Source: Chara braunii (Eukaryota; Streptophyta; Charophyceae; Charales; Characeae). From it: a DNA stretch of 53,212 nucleotides. Positions within the stretch are counted from its first letter, which is position 1, and each line of letters opens with the position of its first letter. Below are positions 27,836-38,791 of this stretch, piece by piece. Both the position numbers and the translations under genes were made by a program. Where the stretch lies: NCBI GenBank assembly GCA_003427395.1, contig BFEA01000137.1, positions 2,392,327-2,445,538 of the forward strand, written 5' to 3'. The notes under the pieces are model-generated. The model was not told where the DNA came from. It did not search any database and worked only from the letters and a program-made list of their open reading frames with translations.

Positions 27836-29683
27836 TTGACAAGCGCAAATGTAACTGTAATCTTCTCCCTTCTTGATATCCTTGTTGCGCCTTGCGCGCG
27901 CATGTTTTCCTTGATTTCATCGGCATGAACGATGCATGACTGGATACGATGTGTAGAGAGTGGCTACGTCCCCCACACCGCAGCCCGGCCATGCAGCCGT
28001 AGGCACTTCCTTCTTTCTTCTTCCCTTCCACTCAGGCACAATCCCGGTTATCTCGCGCAGGTGTTCACGTTATAAATTTTGCAAGCGCGATTAATTATCT
28101 CTTACAAATTTTTGAGTTAGCGTGGTCGAGAGGATCGGCTAACGATCAGGAGCAAGACGGTGAGTAGGGAGTTAAGCGATCTGACGGGTTGGCGCTGGGT
28201 ATGCGGGGTTGACGTGTCGTCGTGAAGGACTGTGGCACACGGGCGAAGTTCAACCTGTCTTGCATGCCCAGGCTAAGCGCGGTGACAACTCTGTGGGGGA
28301 AGTGGGTGCGAGGCAACGGACTGCCCGCATCGGAGGAGGTGCAAAGAGAGAGGGAGAGTGAGAACGGATGTGTTGGAATGGTGCTCTTCGATCCTTCTGT
28401 ACAATTTTGATATCTGGCGCAAGCCATCGTTTTGCTCACGGCTATCTTGGGTCTTTTTTTTTTCTACAAATTGATGAATGGTTTGATATGTTTCTCCCCT
28501 GACTATTCCTTCTTCCAAGTAATTGTCGACTCGATCAAGTGATCGTCCACATTTGATCTATGTATGATCTTTGGTTGAATCAGTGGGAATGTTCTTATGA
28601 TATGAGTGTCTGGATGTTGGGTGCATGAGTGCTTGTCATTTTCTCGTTTTCCCCCTTCCCTTTTGTGCACGTGGAGGAGCATGTTGGATGATTAGATGCA
28701 TGTCTTCCTTAACGTCGGATCAATGTATGAGCATTCGAAATTCCAGCCGTCGAGGAAAGATCATGTGCACGCACGTATACATCGGGCCAAGGGCGGTCAT
28801 TGCACATACGCGTGTCTGCAGGCTCTGCCCCCGACCAGACTCACTGTCGAGCACTTTGCATGTATGGATTCCCACCCCACCACGCAGCATGAACATCGAA
28901 CTTCCTTTTCGGATCACTAATCGCAAATGAGTGAGGGACCGGGAATTCTGATAGTACTAGGCGCGCACATGCTTCTCGGCACGTCCAAAGGCCGAACTCC
29001 AGGAATTCCCATATCAAACAGGGAACAAGCGTATGTGAGTGGGATATCAAGCAGGCCTTAAACAACATTCCCCATTTCCCCAACTGTCCCAGCCCGCACA
29101 CCTGTCAGATCGTCGCTGAACCCTGTATCGTTATCATTGAAACGGACTTCCCTCCCTATCGCCTCATGTTACCCTTTCACTGCCTGACCATTGCCCCCTG
29201 GCGCGCACTCGCTCCCTACTGGCCCCAACCTCCGTGCTCGGAGTGCTTGCAGGACCACGATTACCGAGCGTCCAGTTTCATCCGACGATCTCGATCAGGA
29301 AAGGAACGACAGGAGCACAGCCTTCGGCTGAGGCCGGCCTCATCGGACTCTGAAACCTGCGGCGGCCGGCGTAGGCAGGTGATCAGCCAGCGAGATAGTC
29401 ATAGTGTCCCGGCGGTACACCTGATATGAATCCAGGCCCAGACGACGGGACCAACGAGGACGATACCGCCGATCCCCGAAACGAAAAGCAGGATCATGAC
29501 CCATGCCTACCCACGTGCTTTTTATATCCCTGAAACTTGCCACAGGAGATCTCATTTCCGACCTGGGACTTCATCCCCACTTTCCTTAAATCCTTGGCAC
29601 ACCCCCTTTTTCGCACTTCCAGGCCCACTCTCACTTCGATCAGGAAGTCACGCTGGGCGTGAGGTTGGCATCGGAGCCGACAC
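27836..29683. other. Leader-like stretch before the gypsy gag, no gene recognised
   Basis: Many short ORFs on both strands, none with a recognisable domain. A (CT)-rich/(GA)-rich patch lies near 28340-28370. If the 27691 repeat is an LTR, this would be LTR plus 5' leader. Confidence 0.4.
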
Positions 29684-30544
29684 GTGGCGAACTCACGGAT
29701 TGCCAAGCGGGTAGGCCCCCTAATTAGATTGATCTGGCGAACCGAGGACGACCTAGGCAGAGGAACGTGCCAGGGACGCGACCCGATACTAACCCGAAGT
29801 AGATCGGCACGTCGACAGGCCGCCAACATGAACGCCAATCAAGCGCAAAACGCTAATGTACAGCAAGGCGCGGCACCTATTCCTGCACCACCGATCAGAG
29901 TTTGAGCACCCGCAGCCCCACCCGATTTGTATCTCTTCGATCCCGCGCATCACCTAGTTGGGGCATGGCTCGCCACGCTCGGGGCACAGCAGTACGACAA
30001 CGACGAAGCAAGGATTAACATCCCCGCCCGATTGGGAGGGGATGCGCATCATTGGTTCAACACCTGCGCTTGCCAATGGGTAGATCTCCCGACTTTCGAA
30101 AGGGATTTCTTACACCGATTTGATTACATACATCCTGAACAAGCCTTCTTTATGATTAAAGATAGAGTTTAGAAACCCCTCGAATCCGTCACAGAGTATC
30201 GCAGTAGGTTTTACAGTTTGTTTGTCAAATCTGAAAGAGACGAGAAGGTCGAAAGGGATTTGTTCATCGATGGGGTTCACATCCATGCAATTCGGGCCAA
30301 ATTGTCAAAGCAATTTTCCCCCATCAATCACACCATGCAACAGATCATGGATGGGGCGGAAGAGATGGAGCGAAAGTTTTCCGCTTGCTTTTTAGGAGGA
30401 GAGGACCACGTTGAGGGAGATTCCTCCGAACCGGCTAGAGCAAAGGCCGAGCTAGTCGCGATTCAAAACAAATTTGAGAACATGGGCTTCATTTCCGTCT
30501 CCGTTACATATCTAGAGCAAGTTGGGAGCAAGGGACCAGTATAA
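29684..30544 (+). pseudogene. Ty3/gypsy gag (capsid part)
   Basis: One frame runs through two in-frame stops (TGA 29903-29905, TAG 30170-30172) to TAA at 30542. The residues between are typical of plant gypsy gag: LYLFDPAHHLVGAWLATLG, then INIPARLGGDAHHWFN, FERDFLHRFDYI and VTEYRSRFYSLF, ending in an acidic/charged stretch. This is the retrotransposon_gag region that forms the particle shell. Apart from the stops, the sequence is well preserved. The true start is uncertain; MNANQAQNANVQQG at 29829 is the more natural N-terminus. Confidence 0.8.
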
Positions 30545-30707
30545 GAAATGACCCCAGGGCTGCCTATGGTGGTCACACCCACGCCTCCCCAGACACGGTT
30601 GCTAAGCCAAATGAATCGAGTGCAATACTACAATTAGCTCGAACGCTAGTTAGTTTAATGCAGGAAAGCAAAAGGAACAACGCGAGCACAACACCCGGAT
30701 AGAATCA

Positions 30708-31187
30708 TTGATGAGGTCAATGCGCCTCATCACCGTTCGAGCTGCACCGATAGTACCAGGAGTAGCCCCCGCCCCAGCCATGGGCGGGGCCGTATTTAAT
30801 CCAGCGGTATGTACCACGTGTCACCAGTCGAGCCATACAGCCCGGGACTGGCCCAACCGACCTGCACAAGTCCGGATGGGAGCAACCCCTGCGGCAGCAG
30901 CACCCATGGCCAACGAACAAGGAAGGGTAGGCATGATGGTAGAAGAAGTTGAGGGAGGAGGGAGCACGATAATCACCACCGAGAAAGCCACGGAGCTTAT
31001 CCCGCTCGATCAATATATTTCATTGGGCTACCCAGGGTTGGGAATGATTGGAACCATACGCCCCGCCAACGAACAACATGAAATAACGGAATGGAGACCA
31101 TCTCCTAGGGAAATGGAATCGGGTGGTCCCGCTTTTGTTACAAGAGAAATTGATGTCTTGAACATCGTCCGATCCCTGGACGACTGA
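30708..31187 (+). pseudogene. Ty3/gypsy gag C-terminus with damaged zinc knuckle
   Basis: In a different frame from the capsid part, this encodes a Pro/Ala-rich linker and CTTCHQSSHTARDW, a CX2CX4HX4C nucleic-acid-binding knuckle whose last Cys is Trp (a one-base change). A region with LIPLDQYISLGYPG and ITEWRPSPREMESG follows. A frameshift and several stops lie between 30544 and 30708. Confidence 0.72.
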
Positions 31188-31385
31188 ATTCCCTTGCCCA
31201 TCAGACATCTGCTATCCATATCGGAACAAGCGAACGAACGAATGTTGCAAGCTTAGACGAACCGGAAGCGGTTTGCTCTTGCAAAGTTAGCAAACATCAA
31301 AGGGAAAGCCCCCATCCGAGAAGAGAAGCCCGACGTTCCCAGAACCTCGGAACCAATATGACTGGGACTAATCAAAAAAAATGAT

Positions 31386-31690
31386 CATTTTTTGCGCATT
31401 AAGGCTATTCCGTGGAAATCAGCGGAATGTGATGTAGAAGTTTGGGGAAATCCGTACAATGTTATCATCGACTGAGGGGCCGCGGTCCTAACCATCTCTC
31501 TTAGGGTGGTGGAACGGGCACGAAGAAGAAAAGATCTGATCTCGTTAGCGGAGGTGGGAAGGATGACAAATGTCGCATTCCGATTATGGAAAGTCCACAC
31601 CTTGTTGGATATGAATACATACGATGTCCTCTTAGGACTTCCAACCCTCACCACGCTAAGGGCCAACCTGGATTTCGAAAAGTGATCAAT
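31386..31690 (+). pseudogene. Ty3/gypsy aspartic protease
   Basis: In frame with the preceding segment, the translation shows VEVWGNPYNVIID followed by a TGA stop (31473-31475) and GAAVLTISLRVVERAR, then LLDMNTYDVLLGLPTL, the flap/LG region of pepsin-like retroviral-type proteases. The stop replaces the Ser/Thr of the catalytic D[ST]GA. A second stop ends the domain near 31682. Confidence 0.75.
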
Positions 31691-31730
31691 CATCCTCCCC
31701 AATACGGGCAGAAAACCGTATGTTATCCCG

Positions 31731-33937
31731 ATGCGCCTGACTCTCAGAACCACACTACCTGCAGCTCGGAAAACTCTACCCGAATTCAAGGAACCACTCC
31801 ATGTGATCACCTGGAGAGAGGCCCCTAACGAACCAGACCATAGGAGAAAAGGGCTTGAACTGTCGCCCAACACTTTTGATAGTGAGGACGAAGCGGACCC
31901 GGTGATCCGGGATATGGCGCACCAACAGATCCGCTACCTAGTCCGGCATAAAACCACAAAAACGTTCGTCCTCTCGGAAGGGAACCTCCCACGGACACGG
32001 GCTGAAATCCTAGGAGAACCGCTCGTACAGGTGTCCAAGATGCCCGATTCTTGGGAACCCCCTCGAACCCTGTACGAGGGATGTACCCCACTACTTCCTC
32101 GTTATCTGGACAAACGATCTTTCTGCGACGTTTCGGGATTACCTCCTCGATCGCTTCTCACGATAGGGAAAGTGTCGAAAAACCAAAAGACCCTCGGTAC
32201 ATCGAAAACGGTATCACCCCCGAAGAACACGTGGCAATTCGAGAAGAGGATGCCCAAATGGTTGCCACGGTGTTCTCCTGGCGGTCTAATAATTCGTTTA
32301 TTTTCTCCCTGTCACCCCGAGATGCTAAGACACTTTGCACCAAGCAGGTAACGGTTTTCATTCACGAACGGCCCTACAAGCTACACATGCCCGAGTATGT
32401 GCCGAGTGAGACTCGCCAACTGATTACCGATATTCTTATAGAGTATCAAGAAGCGATTAGCGTTGAGGATGCGGATATCGGATTGTCCTTGGTAATCCAG
32501 CACGAGATCCGGGCAGGCATACACCCCCTGATCCATTGCAAGCCCTACCGATATTCACTGACCAAACGGAAGGTGGCGTTAGAACGCATTCGCGAGTTCG
32601 AAGCCAATGGTTGGATTGAGCCCGCTACAGGCCCTTGGTCTTTTCCGGTAGTCTTGGTCCTGAAAAAAAACGGGTCGATTCGCATATGCATCGATTAATG
32701 GAAATTGAATGATATCACGATTAAAGATGTGTAACCCCTTCCCCGGATTGATGATTTGTTAGATGCGATTGGGTGTGCTAATTATTTCAGTAAGTTCGAT
32801 ATCCGTCATGGGTTTCATCATATCCTAGTTAAGGAGGAAGACTGCCCGAAGACGGCGTTTGTGTTGTTCGCAGGCACCTGGCAATTGGTTCGTTGTCCTA
32901 TGGGCATATCCAATGCACCAGCCACTTTCCAGCGGGCAATGACCATTACCTTCCAGAGCTTCGTTAACAAGACCCAGGTGACACCGAGAATGACTAATTT
33001 TTGTGTTATTGTGTAAATGGATGACATTCGGGTGTACTCTGAGTCATTTCATGGACACGTGCAGCACATCGAATGAACGTTTGGGGCGTTGCAAGATGCT
33101 GGGTTCAAGGTCGCGTTGGAAAGGAGTGAATTTTTCCTCTCCAAGGTCTCGTTCCTAGGATACGTGGTGACCCAAGGAGGCTTGAGACCAGACTCGAGAA
33201 AAGTTGGGGCGGTTCGAGACGCGCCCATGCCTACGTCACTGATGCAGGTTCGAGCCTTTTTTAGACTAGCCTCGTATTACCAGCGATTTATCAAGGGATT
33301 TGCTGCAATAGCTCGGCCTCTGAAGAACCTCTTACGGAAGGATCAACCGTTGAACTGGGACGTAGAATGCAAACATGCCTTTTCCACTTTGAAAGAGGCC
33401 CTGGCCTCGGCGCCCATTTTAATTCGGTCTGACCCTGAGAAGCAATTTATACTCATTACGGACTGGCAGCCCGAAGCGATCTCCGCTATCTTGGTCCAGA
33501 AGGGAAAGGACGGCAGGGAACACGTCATCGAGTATGCCCCACAAACAGTATCGGACGAAAGGAAGAACGACTCGGCACCTCAGGGAGAGTGTTATGTTGT
33601 GGTCTGGGGAATCCAACACTTCCATCTGTATCTTTACGGACATAAGTTTCTCCTCGTAACGGATCATGAGCCCCTGATAGCCCTCAAGAAACTCACCAAC
33701 TACACAGGAATGATTGGGCAGTGGGCGGTAAGGCCGCAGGAATATGACTTCAACATCCTCCATCAGAAAATCGAGAAGCACGGGAACGCAGACGGGTTGA
33801 CCCGACTGTACCGGCTGGGCAAGTTACCCCGAGGTGAAGAGATCACCCCGTGGAAGGAACCGGAGCAATCCAAGGGGCTCGCGTACGGTGAGGTCAAGGT
33901 ACTTTCTCGGCATCCGAAAAAGGGACACGTGGCCTAA
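31731..33937 (+). pseudogene. Ty3/gypsy reverse transcriptase and RNase H
   Basis: One frame shift near 32100-32160 takes the pre-RT linker into the RT frame, which then stays constant to 33937. RT: HPLIHCKPYRYS, FPVVLVLKKNGSIRICID, PLPRIDDLLDAIG, FSKFDIRHGFHHI (motif A), CPMGISNAPATFQRA and MDDIRVYSES (motif C). RNase H: LITDWQPEAISAILVQKG, GECYVVVWGIQHFHLYLYG and VTDHEPLIAL with its D, E, D residues. In-frame stops are TAA 32696, TAA 32732, TAA 33014 and TGA 33074. The three TAAs fall where relatives have Tyr (CVDYR, RYPLP, Y.DD). Confidence 0.9.
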
Positions 33938-34003
33938 TGGCAGTCAGCGGAAAAGGAAACAGTAAGGCTCTCCTCTCCTCTTCATCTTCCTTTCTATCTC
34001 TAC

Positions 34004-34387
34004 CTGATCAGTTTTGTTTTTTTCTGCGAAGCTATTTCGCGATTCTACTCTGTTTCAATGAAACCCCATGGAGAGGGTTACATAGAGTGGATATATTGTG
34101 CTAAGTGTGTCGCGAGACCCCACGGGTCATGTATTCAAGTTCAGTATAGGAACTCACTGAAGTCGTGGTTTTGTCCCTTGTGTCGCACAGATAAAATCCC
34201 GACGGAAGCTCGATTCTTAGAGGCTACGTCAGAAGGGCTGGAAAAGACACGACAGTTTAGACGGGCACTGCGGGCAGAGGTCTGGACGGATGTCGCCCTA
34301 ATAGCTACGGTGGTCAGGAACTCTCTCCGAGAATTCTCTAAGGAGGATCGGAGACGAGCAAATGAGAGGGCACGAGGCTGCAGATGA
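34004..34387 (+). pseudogene. PHD-finger-like zinc module between RNase H and integrase
   Basis: In the same frame as RT-RNase H but after the TAA at 33935-33937, this segment encodes EWIYCAKCVARPHGSCIQVQ and, 10 residues on, SWFCPLCRTDK. The spacing WIxCxxC-x4-HxxC-x13-W[FY]CPxC is that of the second half of a PHD finger, a chromatin-reading zinc fold. The first CxxC pair is not seen; only FCEAIS precedes. A charged, Arg-rich tail follows (RRALRAEVW, KEDRRRANERARG). Ordinary gypsy elements have only the integrase HHCC zinc region here, so this could be an acquired targeting domain or captured host sequence. Confidence 0.55.
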
Positions 34388-34439
34388 AACGAGGGGCGGT
34401 TGGAAAAGCGGAAAACAGAGGGGAGTGGGATCGGGATGG

Positions 34440-35595
34440 TTGTACCTCATCCGATCATGAGGTATGATTGGGTTAAGTCGTCTCACAAGGAAACTGCCGC
34501 TCATTCGCTATCAGAATCACGGAGTCGGCATTAATAAAAATGAATGGTATTGGTCCAATATTCAAGACGACATTAAATTCATCGTTAAAAGTTGTCCGGT
34601 CTGCGTGGTAGATAAGGCGCCGATTCAGCCGCCTAGGTCGATAGTGCCCACCGTGGTCGAACGACCATTCCAAAGAATTAGCATGGATATGACGGATATT
34701 GTCGTGCCCCTTGGCCCAAATAGTTGTGAGTATTCAGTTTTTTTCGTATTTGTAGATCATTTCTCAATTTGAAAATGGATCGAGGCCTACCCATGCAAAA
34801 CGTGACAGACAACGGAAATTGTGCGGTATGTCAACCATTTCCTCATAATGCATCAGGACATCGAGGAAATCCTAACGGACAACAAAGCAGAGTTCCAAGG
34901 GGAAGTCTTGAGGAGCCTGGTCGTGCATGGCATCTTCATTCGCAACACGACTCCCCATATGTCACAATCAAACGGACTGGTAGAGAATGCGAATCGGGTG
35001 ATTAAGACAGCCTTGTGACGGAATATCGCGGCTAAGGACACCAGACCTTGGCCCGATATCGTGGACCATATCCTAGCCATCCACCGAGGAACGCCCCATG
35101 AATCTACGGGCCTATCCTCGTTCCAATTACGGAGCAATAACCTAGCCTGCGTGACCTTGCCAAGCTTGAACGATGAAATGACGTTGGGCAAACGGTCCAC
35201 GAGAGCAACGGCCAAGGAAAAAGCCAAGCGCCACTTAGAGATGATGGAAAAGGCCCTCCCTCGATTTGCCCGGAAAAGACAGCGAATAACCGAAATGGCC
35301 CACTAACGGCAGATCCAGAGCTATGAGGCCCAAAATGGGAACGTTGGGCCCCGGCCCCAGTATAAATCAGGGGACGTGGTGCAGGTGAGAAAATGTGCTC
35401 GATAGGGTAAGTTAGCTCCACGATTCTTCGTGCGATTCCTCGTAGTGGAACTCGGTCCCAACGGGGTGAACACGGTGCGACTTGTGTCGGAGGTCTGCGG
35501 AAGCGACCGGATCGCCCGATCATTCGACATGTGTCCTATCTCCGACCCTACACCCTTCTCTGTCTCTCTCCCCGTCTACGTCGTCTCCCACTTCT
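34440..35595 (+). pseudogene. Ty3/gypsy integrase
   Basis: After a frame change near 34460, the frame holds the end of the HHCC region (YWSNIQDDIKFIVKSCPVC), the core with its first Asp (RISMDMTDIVVP), second Asp (EILTDNKAEFQGE) and Glu (SQSNGLVENANRVIK), then a C-terminal domain (GNVGPRPQYKSGDVVQVRK, APRFFVRFLVVELGPNGVN). The two His of HHCC are in another frame (SSHKETAAH). Stops at 34770 (TGA), 35016 (TGA), 35304 (TAA) and 35403 (TAG) break it. No chromodomain is recognisable after the C-terminal domain. Confidence 0.87.
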
Positions 35596-36145
35596 GAGAA
35601 GAAAGACGACGATCTTGAATACAGTGCTTCCCCTTCTCCTTAATCTTCGTCTCCACCTTCTCCCCCATCGCCATGAGCTTTTCCACGGAGCAGGTCATTA
35701 GTGAGCGTCTAATGAGACCCGGGGGGCATATCTCGTCTATCCGGCAGGTGCATCGACCACGATTGAGTCCCGATCTGCTTCGATTTGCGGCTTTCTTCAG
35801 CACGACGTCCATCCACGTGGCAGCATAGTTTCGATTCGTGCGGGTTAGCGACAGAGCACGAGTGTTGGCCGAGGCGTCGACTTTCTACGACTGTCTCCAC
35901 CATGCGTCAGCCACGTGTCTGTAATCGTCGCCTTTACCGGCGATCTTACGACGCTGCATGAAGCATCCCACACAGGCGTCCTTACGTACCTGGGCGCGGG
36001 ATCTTACGGCCACATAGATCCAACTGCTAGCTCAGCCTGGCGATCGGATCATCCCCACTAACGACGTCGATCTCAGCCAGCTCCGACTTTCTTCTCCTGC
36101 GCCGAAGGACTTCATCCCGGAGCTCCTTTCCTTTGCGCCGCCCCA
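35596..36145. other. Sequence after integrase, no gene recognised
   Basis: C/T-rich leader-like sequence. The - strand ORFs are in the shadow of nothing known. It may be the 3' untranslated part of the gypsy element. Confidence 0.35.
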
Positions 36146-36724
36146 ATGAACCGGCATCACCTCTCGACTTCCGAGCTTCCCTCTGACCTCCCCACCTTCT
36201 GCCAGTCCGCCACTGACGCCCCTCTATCCTTTCGAGTAAGACAGTTGGACGTGCCGATCCTTGAAGTCGACAAGTGGAGGGAGTGGTGGAACGCGTACAT
36301 CGCGCTCAGTCTCTGTCTTCTCGAGGTGGTGTTCCATTGGGCCGAGCCGGCCAACAAGGACGAAGAACATGAAGTCCCCAACAACGAGGTGGAACTGCTT
36401 ATAGTCGAGGCGTGGAGAACTGATACGGAGGGGGAGCTGTTGCGGATCCCGTTCGGAAAGGTGAGAGACGGACATCTGGAGCCGATCACGAGTGAAGTCC
36501 TGGTATTCCTAGCACAACTCTTGGACTTAATTGGGCTAGGAATTTGGATGCATCTTGATTTTGTCCGCAACTACACAGTGCTTGTTACTTGTGCACGCAC
36601 TGTCGCGTCAGGGCTTGTGTTCTGGCTGCTCCACGCCTTAATCCTGCGCGCAACTGTAATTCTCCCCGTTCGCTTGCTCAACCGGTCGGACATCCTCCCT
36701 TGGCAGACTGTCCGACCCCCCTGA
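36146..36724 (+). CDS. Unrecognised ORF, possibly an accessory ORF of the gypsy element
   Basis: A 192-codon ORF starts MNRHHLSTSELPSD. It has an acidic, Glu-rich middle (ANKDEEHEVPNNEVELLIVEAW) and runs into the 36523-36668 direct repeat, which supplies its hydrophobic C-terminus. It lies between integrase and the possible right LTR segment, the position of additional ORFs in some plant retroelements. I do not recognise a domain. Its real end may be before the repeat. Confidence 0.3.
   Translation: MNRHHLSTSELPSDLPTFCQSATDAPLSFRVRQLDVPILEVDKWREWWNAYIALSLCLLEVVFHWAEPANKDEEHEVPNNEVELLIVEAWRTDTEGELLRIPFGKVRDGHLEPITSEVLVFLAQLLDLIGLGIWMHLDFVRNYTVLVTCARTVASGLVFWLLHALILRATVILPVRLLNRSDILPWQTVRPP
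36523..36668 (+). repeat. Direct repeat, right copy (possible LTR segment)
   Basis: It is homologous to 27691-27835 over about 145 bp in the same orientation (GGACTTAATTGGGCTAGGAA, TTTTGTCCGCAACTACA, TTAATCCTGCGCGCAACTGT). Similarity stops at GTAATTCTC in both. Confidence 0.5.
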
Positions 36725-36774
36725 CTGTCCGCCCAGGACGTCGTGCCATCGGACAACTGGTAACATAGCATTCT

Positions 36775-37240
36775 TTATTTTTTGAACGAAATTGAAACTG
36801 ATTTTTTTGGCCGAAAACTAATCCAAATTTGCTGCTCTTGAGGGTCCGGCGTTCTTAAAACGCTGGACCCCCTGGATGTATGTGGACTTAGCTGGCGACC
36901 AGATACATCCAGGAGGTCTCAAGCTAAGTCCACAGACTTCCAGGGGTCCAGCATTTTAAGAACGCTGGACCCTCAAGAGCAGCAAATTTGAACGATTTTT
37001 CGGCCAAAAAACTCGGTTTCAATTTGTTCAAAAAGTACAAAATGTCCATTTTGACGAACTGGCAGTTCCTGGATGTATGTGGTCTTTGCTTGAGACCAGA
37101 TACATCCAAGGCGTCTGGCATTCGAAGAACGCCGGACCCTCAGGAGCAGCAAACTTGGACCCGTTTTCGGCCAAAAAACTCGGTTTCAATTTCGTTCAAA
37201 AAGTAAAAAAATGTCCCTCTTGACGAAATGGCAGTTTAAT
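36775..37240. mobile_element. Foldback element family M, copy 3 (long palindrome)
   Basis: Arms of 100 bp or more are repeated in alternating orientation: TTTTTTGAACGAAATTGAAA, TTTTTTGGCCGAAAA, TTTGCTGCTCTTGAGGGTCC and CTGGATGTATGTGG occur forward at 36780-36890, and inverted at 36940-37070 and again at 37120-37235, ending TGACGAAATGGCAGTTTA. This copy has no family-B insertion and so preserves the TTAA empty sites. Confidence 0.82.
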
Positions 37241-37360
37241 CTGGGTAGCTAAGAGTGTTCCGCCGAACCATGCTTCGCTGCTGGTGGACCTGTTTGCTTC
37301 CCCCTCCGTCATCCGACTGCCAATGCTGATTCTTCTTTTCTTCCTTTTTTCCCTTTTTTT

Positions 37361-37557
37361 CCACCAGTACCTTTGCCGCTTGGAAAATAGCGGGCCTCGG
37401 GTAGGCATCCGACCTTTGCAGCGGCCGAAACGAAACAACAGCCGCCGATCAGATTTATCAATGGCAGTCATCGTCGGGCCCGACCTCCGAAAATTCAGGC
37501 ACCTGGGAAAACTGCCAGTTTTCCCTATTTTCCCACGCGGGAAAGGTACTGGTGGTT
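37361..37557. mobile_element. MITE family B, copy with CCTTT-type ends
   Basis: The ends are CCACCAGTACCTTTGCC and GGGAAAGGTACTGGTGG, about 197 bp apart. The interior includes CCGATCAGATTTATCAATGG, close to the TTTATCAACGGCCCGCCGGC at 40660. This variant lacks the TTAA flank (the right side reads TTTTGCC). Confidence 0.75.
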
Positions 37558-37599
37558 TTGCCTTTAGATGTCATCATTGAACTCATCGACCGGCCCCAC

Positions 37600-37715
37600 G
37601 GGCCAGCTAATTCCTAATGATTTCTTCTGGTTGACCCCCAATTGGATCTGGATTCTAACTTGGGTCTCTATTTCAACAGTTAGTGGGTGTACCAACTGAT
37701 CTAGGTCCATTGGCC
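37600..37715 (-). mobile_element. tRNA-like SINE head, degenerate
   Basis: On the - strand, GGACCTAGATCAGTTGGTAC resembles pol III box A, and GTTAGAATCC, 35 nt later, resembles box B. The surrounding order (GAGACCC before box B) fits a tRNA-derived SINE head. No poly(A) end was located. Confidence 0.45.
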
Positions 37716-38029
37716 CAAATTGAATGCAGACTCTCACATTCATACTGGGTCCTTGGCTTCTTTCTGCCGCCTGTCCAGCCTCCCCATGGATGACTCTGAG
37801 CTTCCCACCAAGTTCTGCAATTTGGACGACTTACGGTGTCATTATTTTTTCACTCCGTCAAGGCGTGATTTTTTTTGTCACGCTGACTTACAAATCGGAT
37901 GTAATTTGTTCCTTCAACTTCCTTGACAGTAAAAAAAAAAGCAAAAAAAAAATAAAAAAGCAAAAACAACAACAAAAAAAAAAGCTCCTAATTTCTTTGT
38001 TTTTATGTCTCTCTCTTCTATTTGAAAAT

Positions 38030-38340
38030 ATTCAGGAGGTTGTGGGTTCAAGCCCCATGGCCGCCTGGGGCGCACTTAGTGCCAACGGACTGTGATAGTC
38101 CTCTGGATACCCCTGATCGGTATTAGAGGGGTCTATGACCAACACGGGTGTGAGTGTGAGCGCGAGTGGGTTGTGTGTGGTGTGCGGGAGAGTGTTGGCC
38201 ATAGCCTCTGCTGCTACTCGATGAAGGGTGGGGGACGATGAGAAAGGGAGGCACAGCTACTGGCAGGTCTCGGTCTTTGTGTCAGCCAGACCCCAACTGG
38301 CGGCCCCAACCCTATACCCTAACCATTAGGGGCAAGGGGC
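38030..38340 (+). mobile_element. tRNA-related SINE fragment
   Basis: A box B-like GTGGGTTCAAGCCCC stands at 38040. The body has GGAGGCACAGCTACTGGCA at 38250, comparable to GGAGGCACAGTGACTGGCC in the S2 element. Box A is absent, probably because of the A-rich sequence at 37930-37985. Confidence 0.5.
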
Positions 38341-38472
38341 AACATGAAATCTCCCCTTCACAGAGAGAGGAAATCTATGCTTGCAAGGGTCCCCTCTAGA
38401 TAGTCTTAGGAGTAGGTAATGGAAGGTAAAAGAAACAGAAGTCGAGAGAAGAGTGAAGAAATAACAGAAAAA

Positions 38473-38565
38473 TATATATATATATAAACAGTTTGTCACA
38501 GCCCCTCGTTTGTTGTCCTCTTCTCTCTCTCTGCCTACGGTTTTACCGGGCAGTTCTGTTTGTGA

Positions 38566-38601
<36 letters not shown>

Positions 38602-38684
38602 TCAAATAGAACTGCCCGGTAAACCGTAGGCAGAGAGGGAGAAGAGGACAACAAACGAGGGGCTGTGTATATATATATATATAT
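38473..38684. mobile_element. Palindromic element family G with (TA)n core and (TA)n flanks
   Basis: Arms of about 75 bp (CAGCCCCTCGTTTGTTGTCC, CTCTCTGCCTACGGTTTTACC, GGGCAGTTCTGTTTGTGACG and their inverse) are separated by (TA)n of about 30 bp. The element is bordered on both sides by (TA)n. One arm alone occurs at 51550-51640. Single-base differences between arms are few, so the palindrome is young. Confidence 0.85.
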
Positions 38685-38791
38685 TGCTGAGCTTCTGACC
38701 ATTTGCTGGAATTTATAATGTATCAGTCCATTCTCAGACTAGTAATCTTGGACCACCACTCAAGTTGTCTCTACTTCTCCGAGTTTGATCT

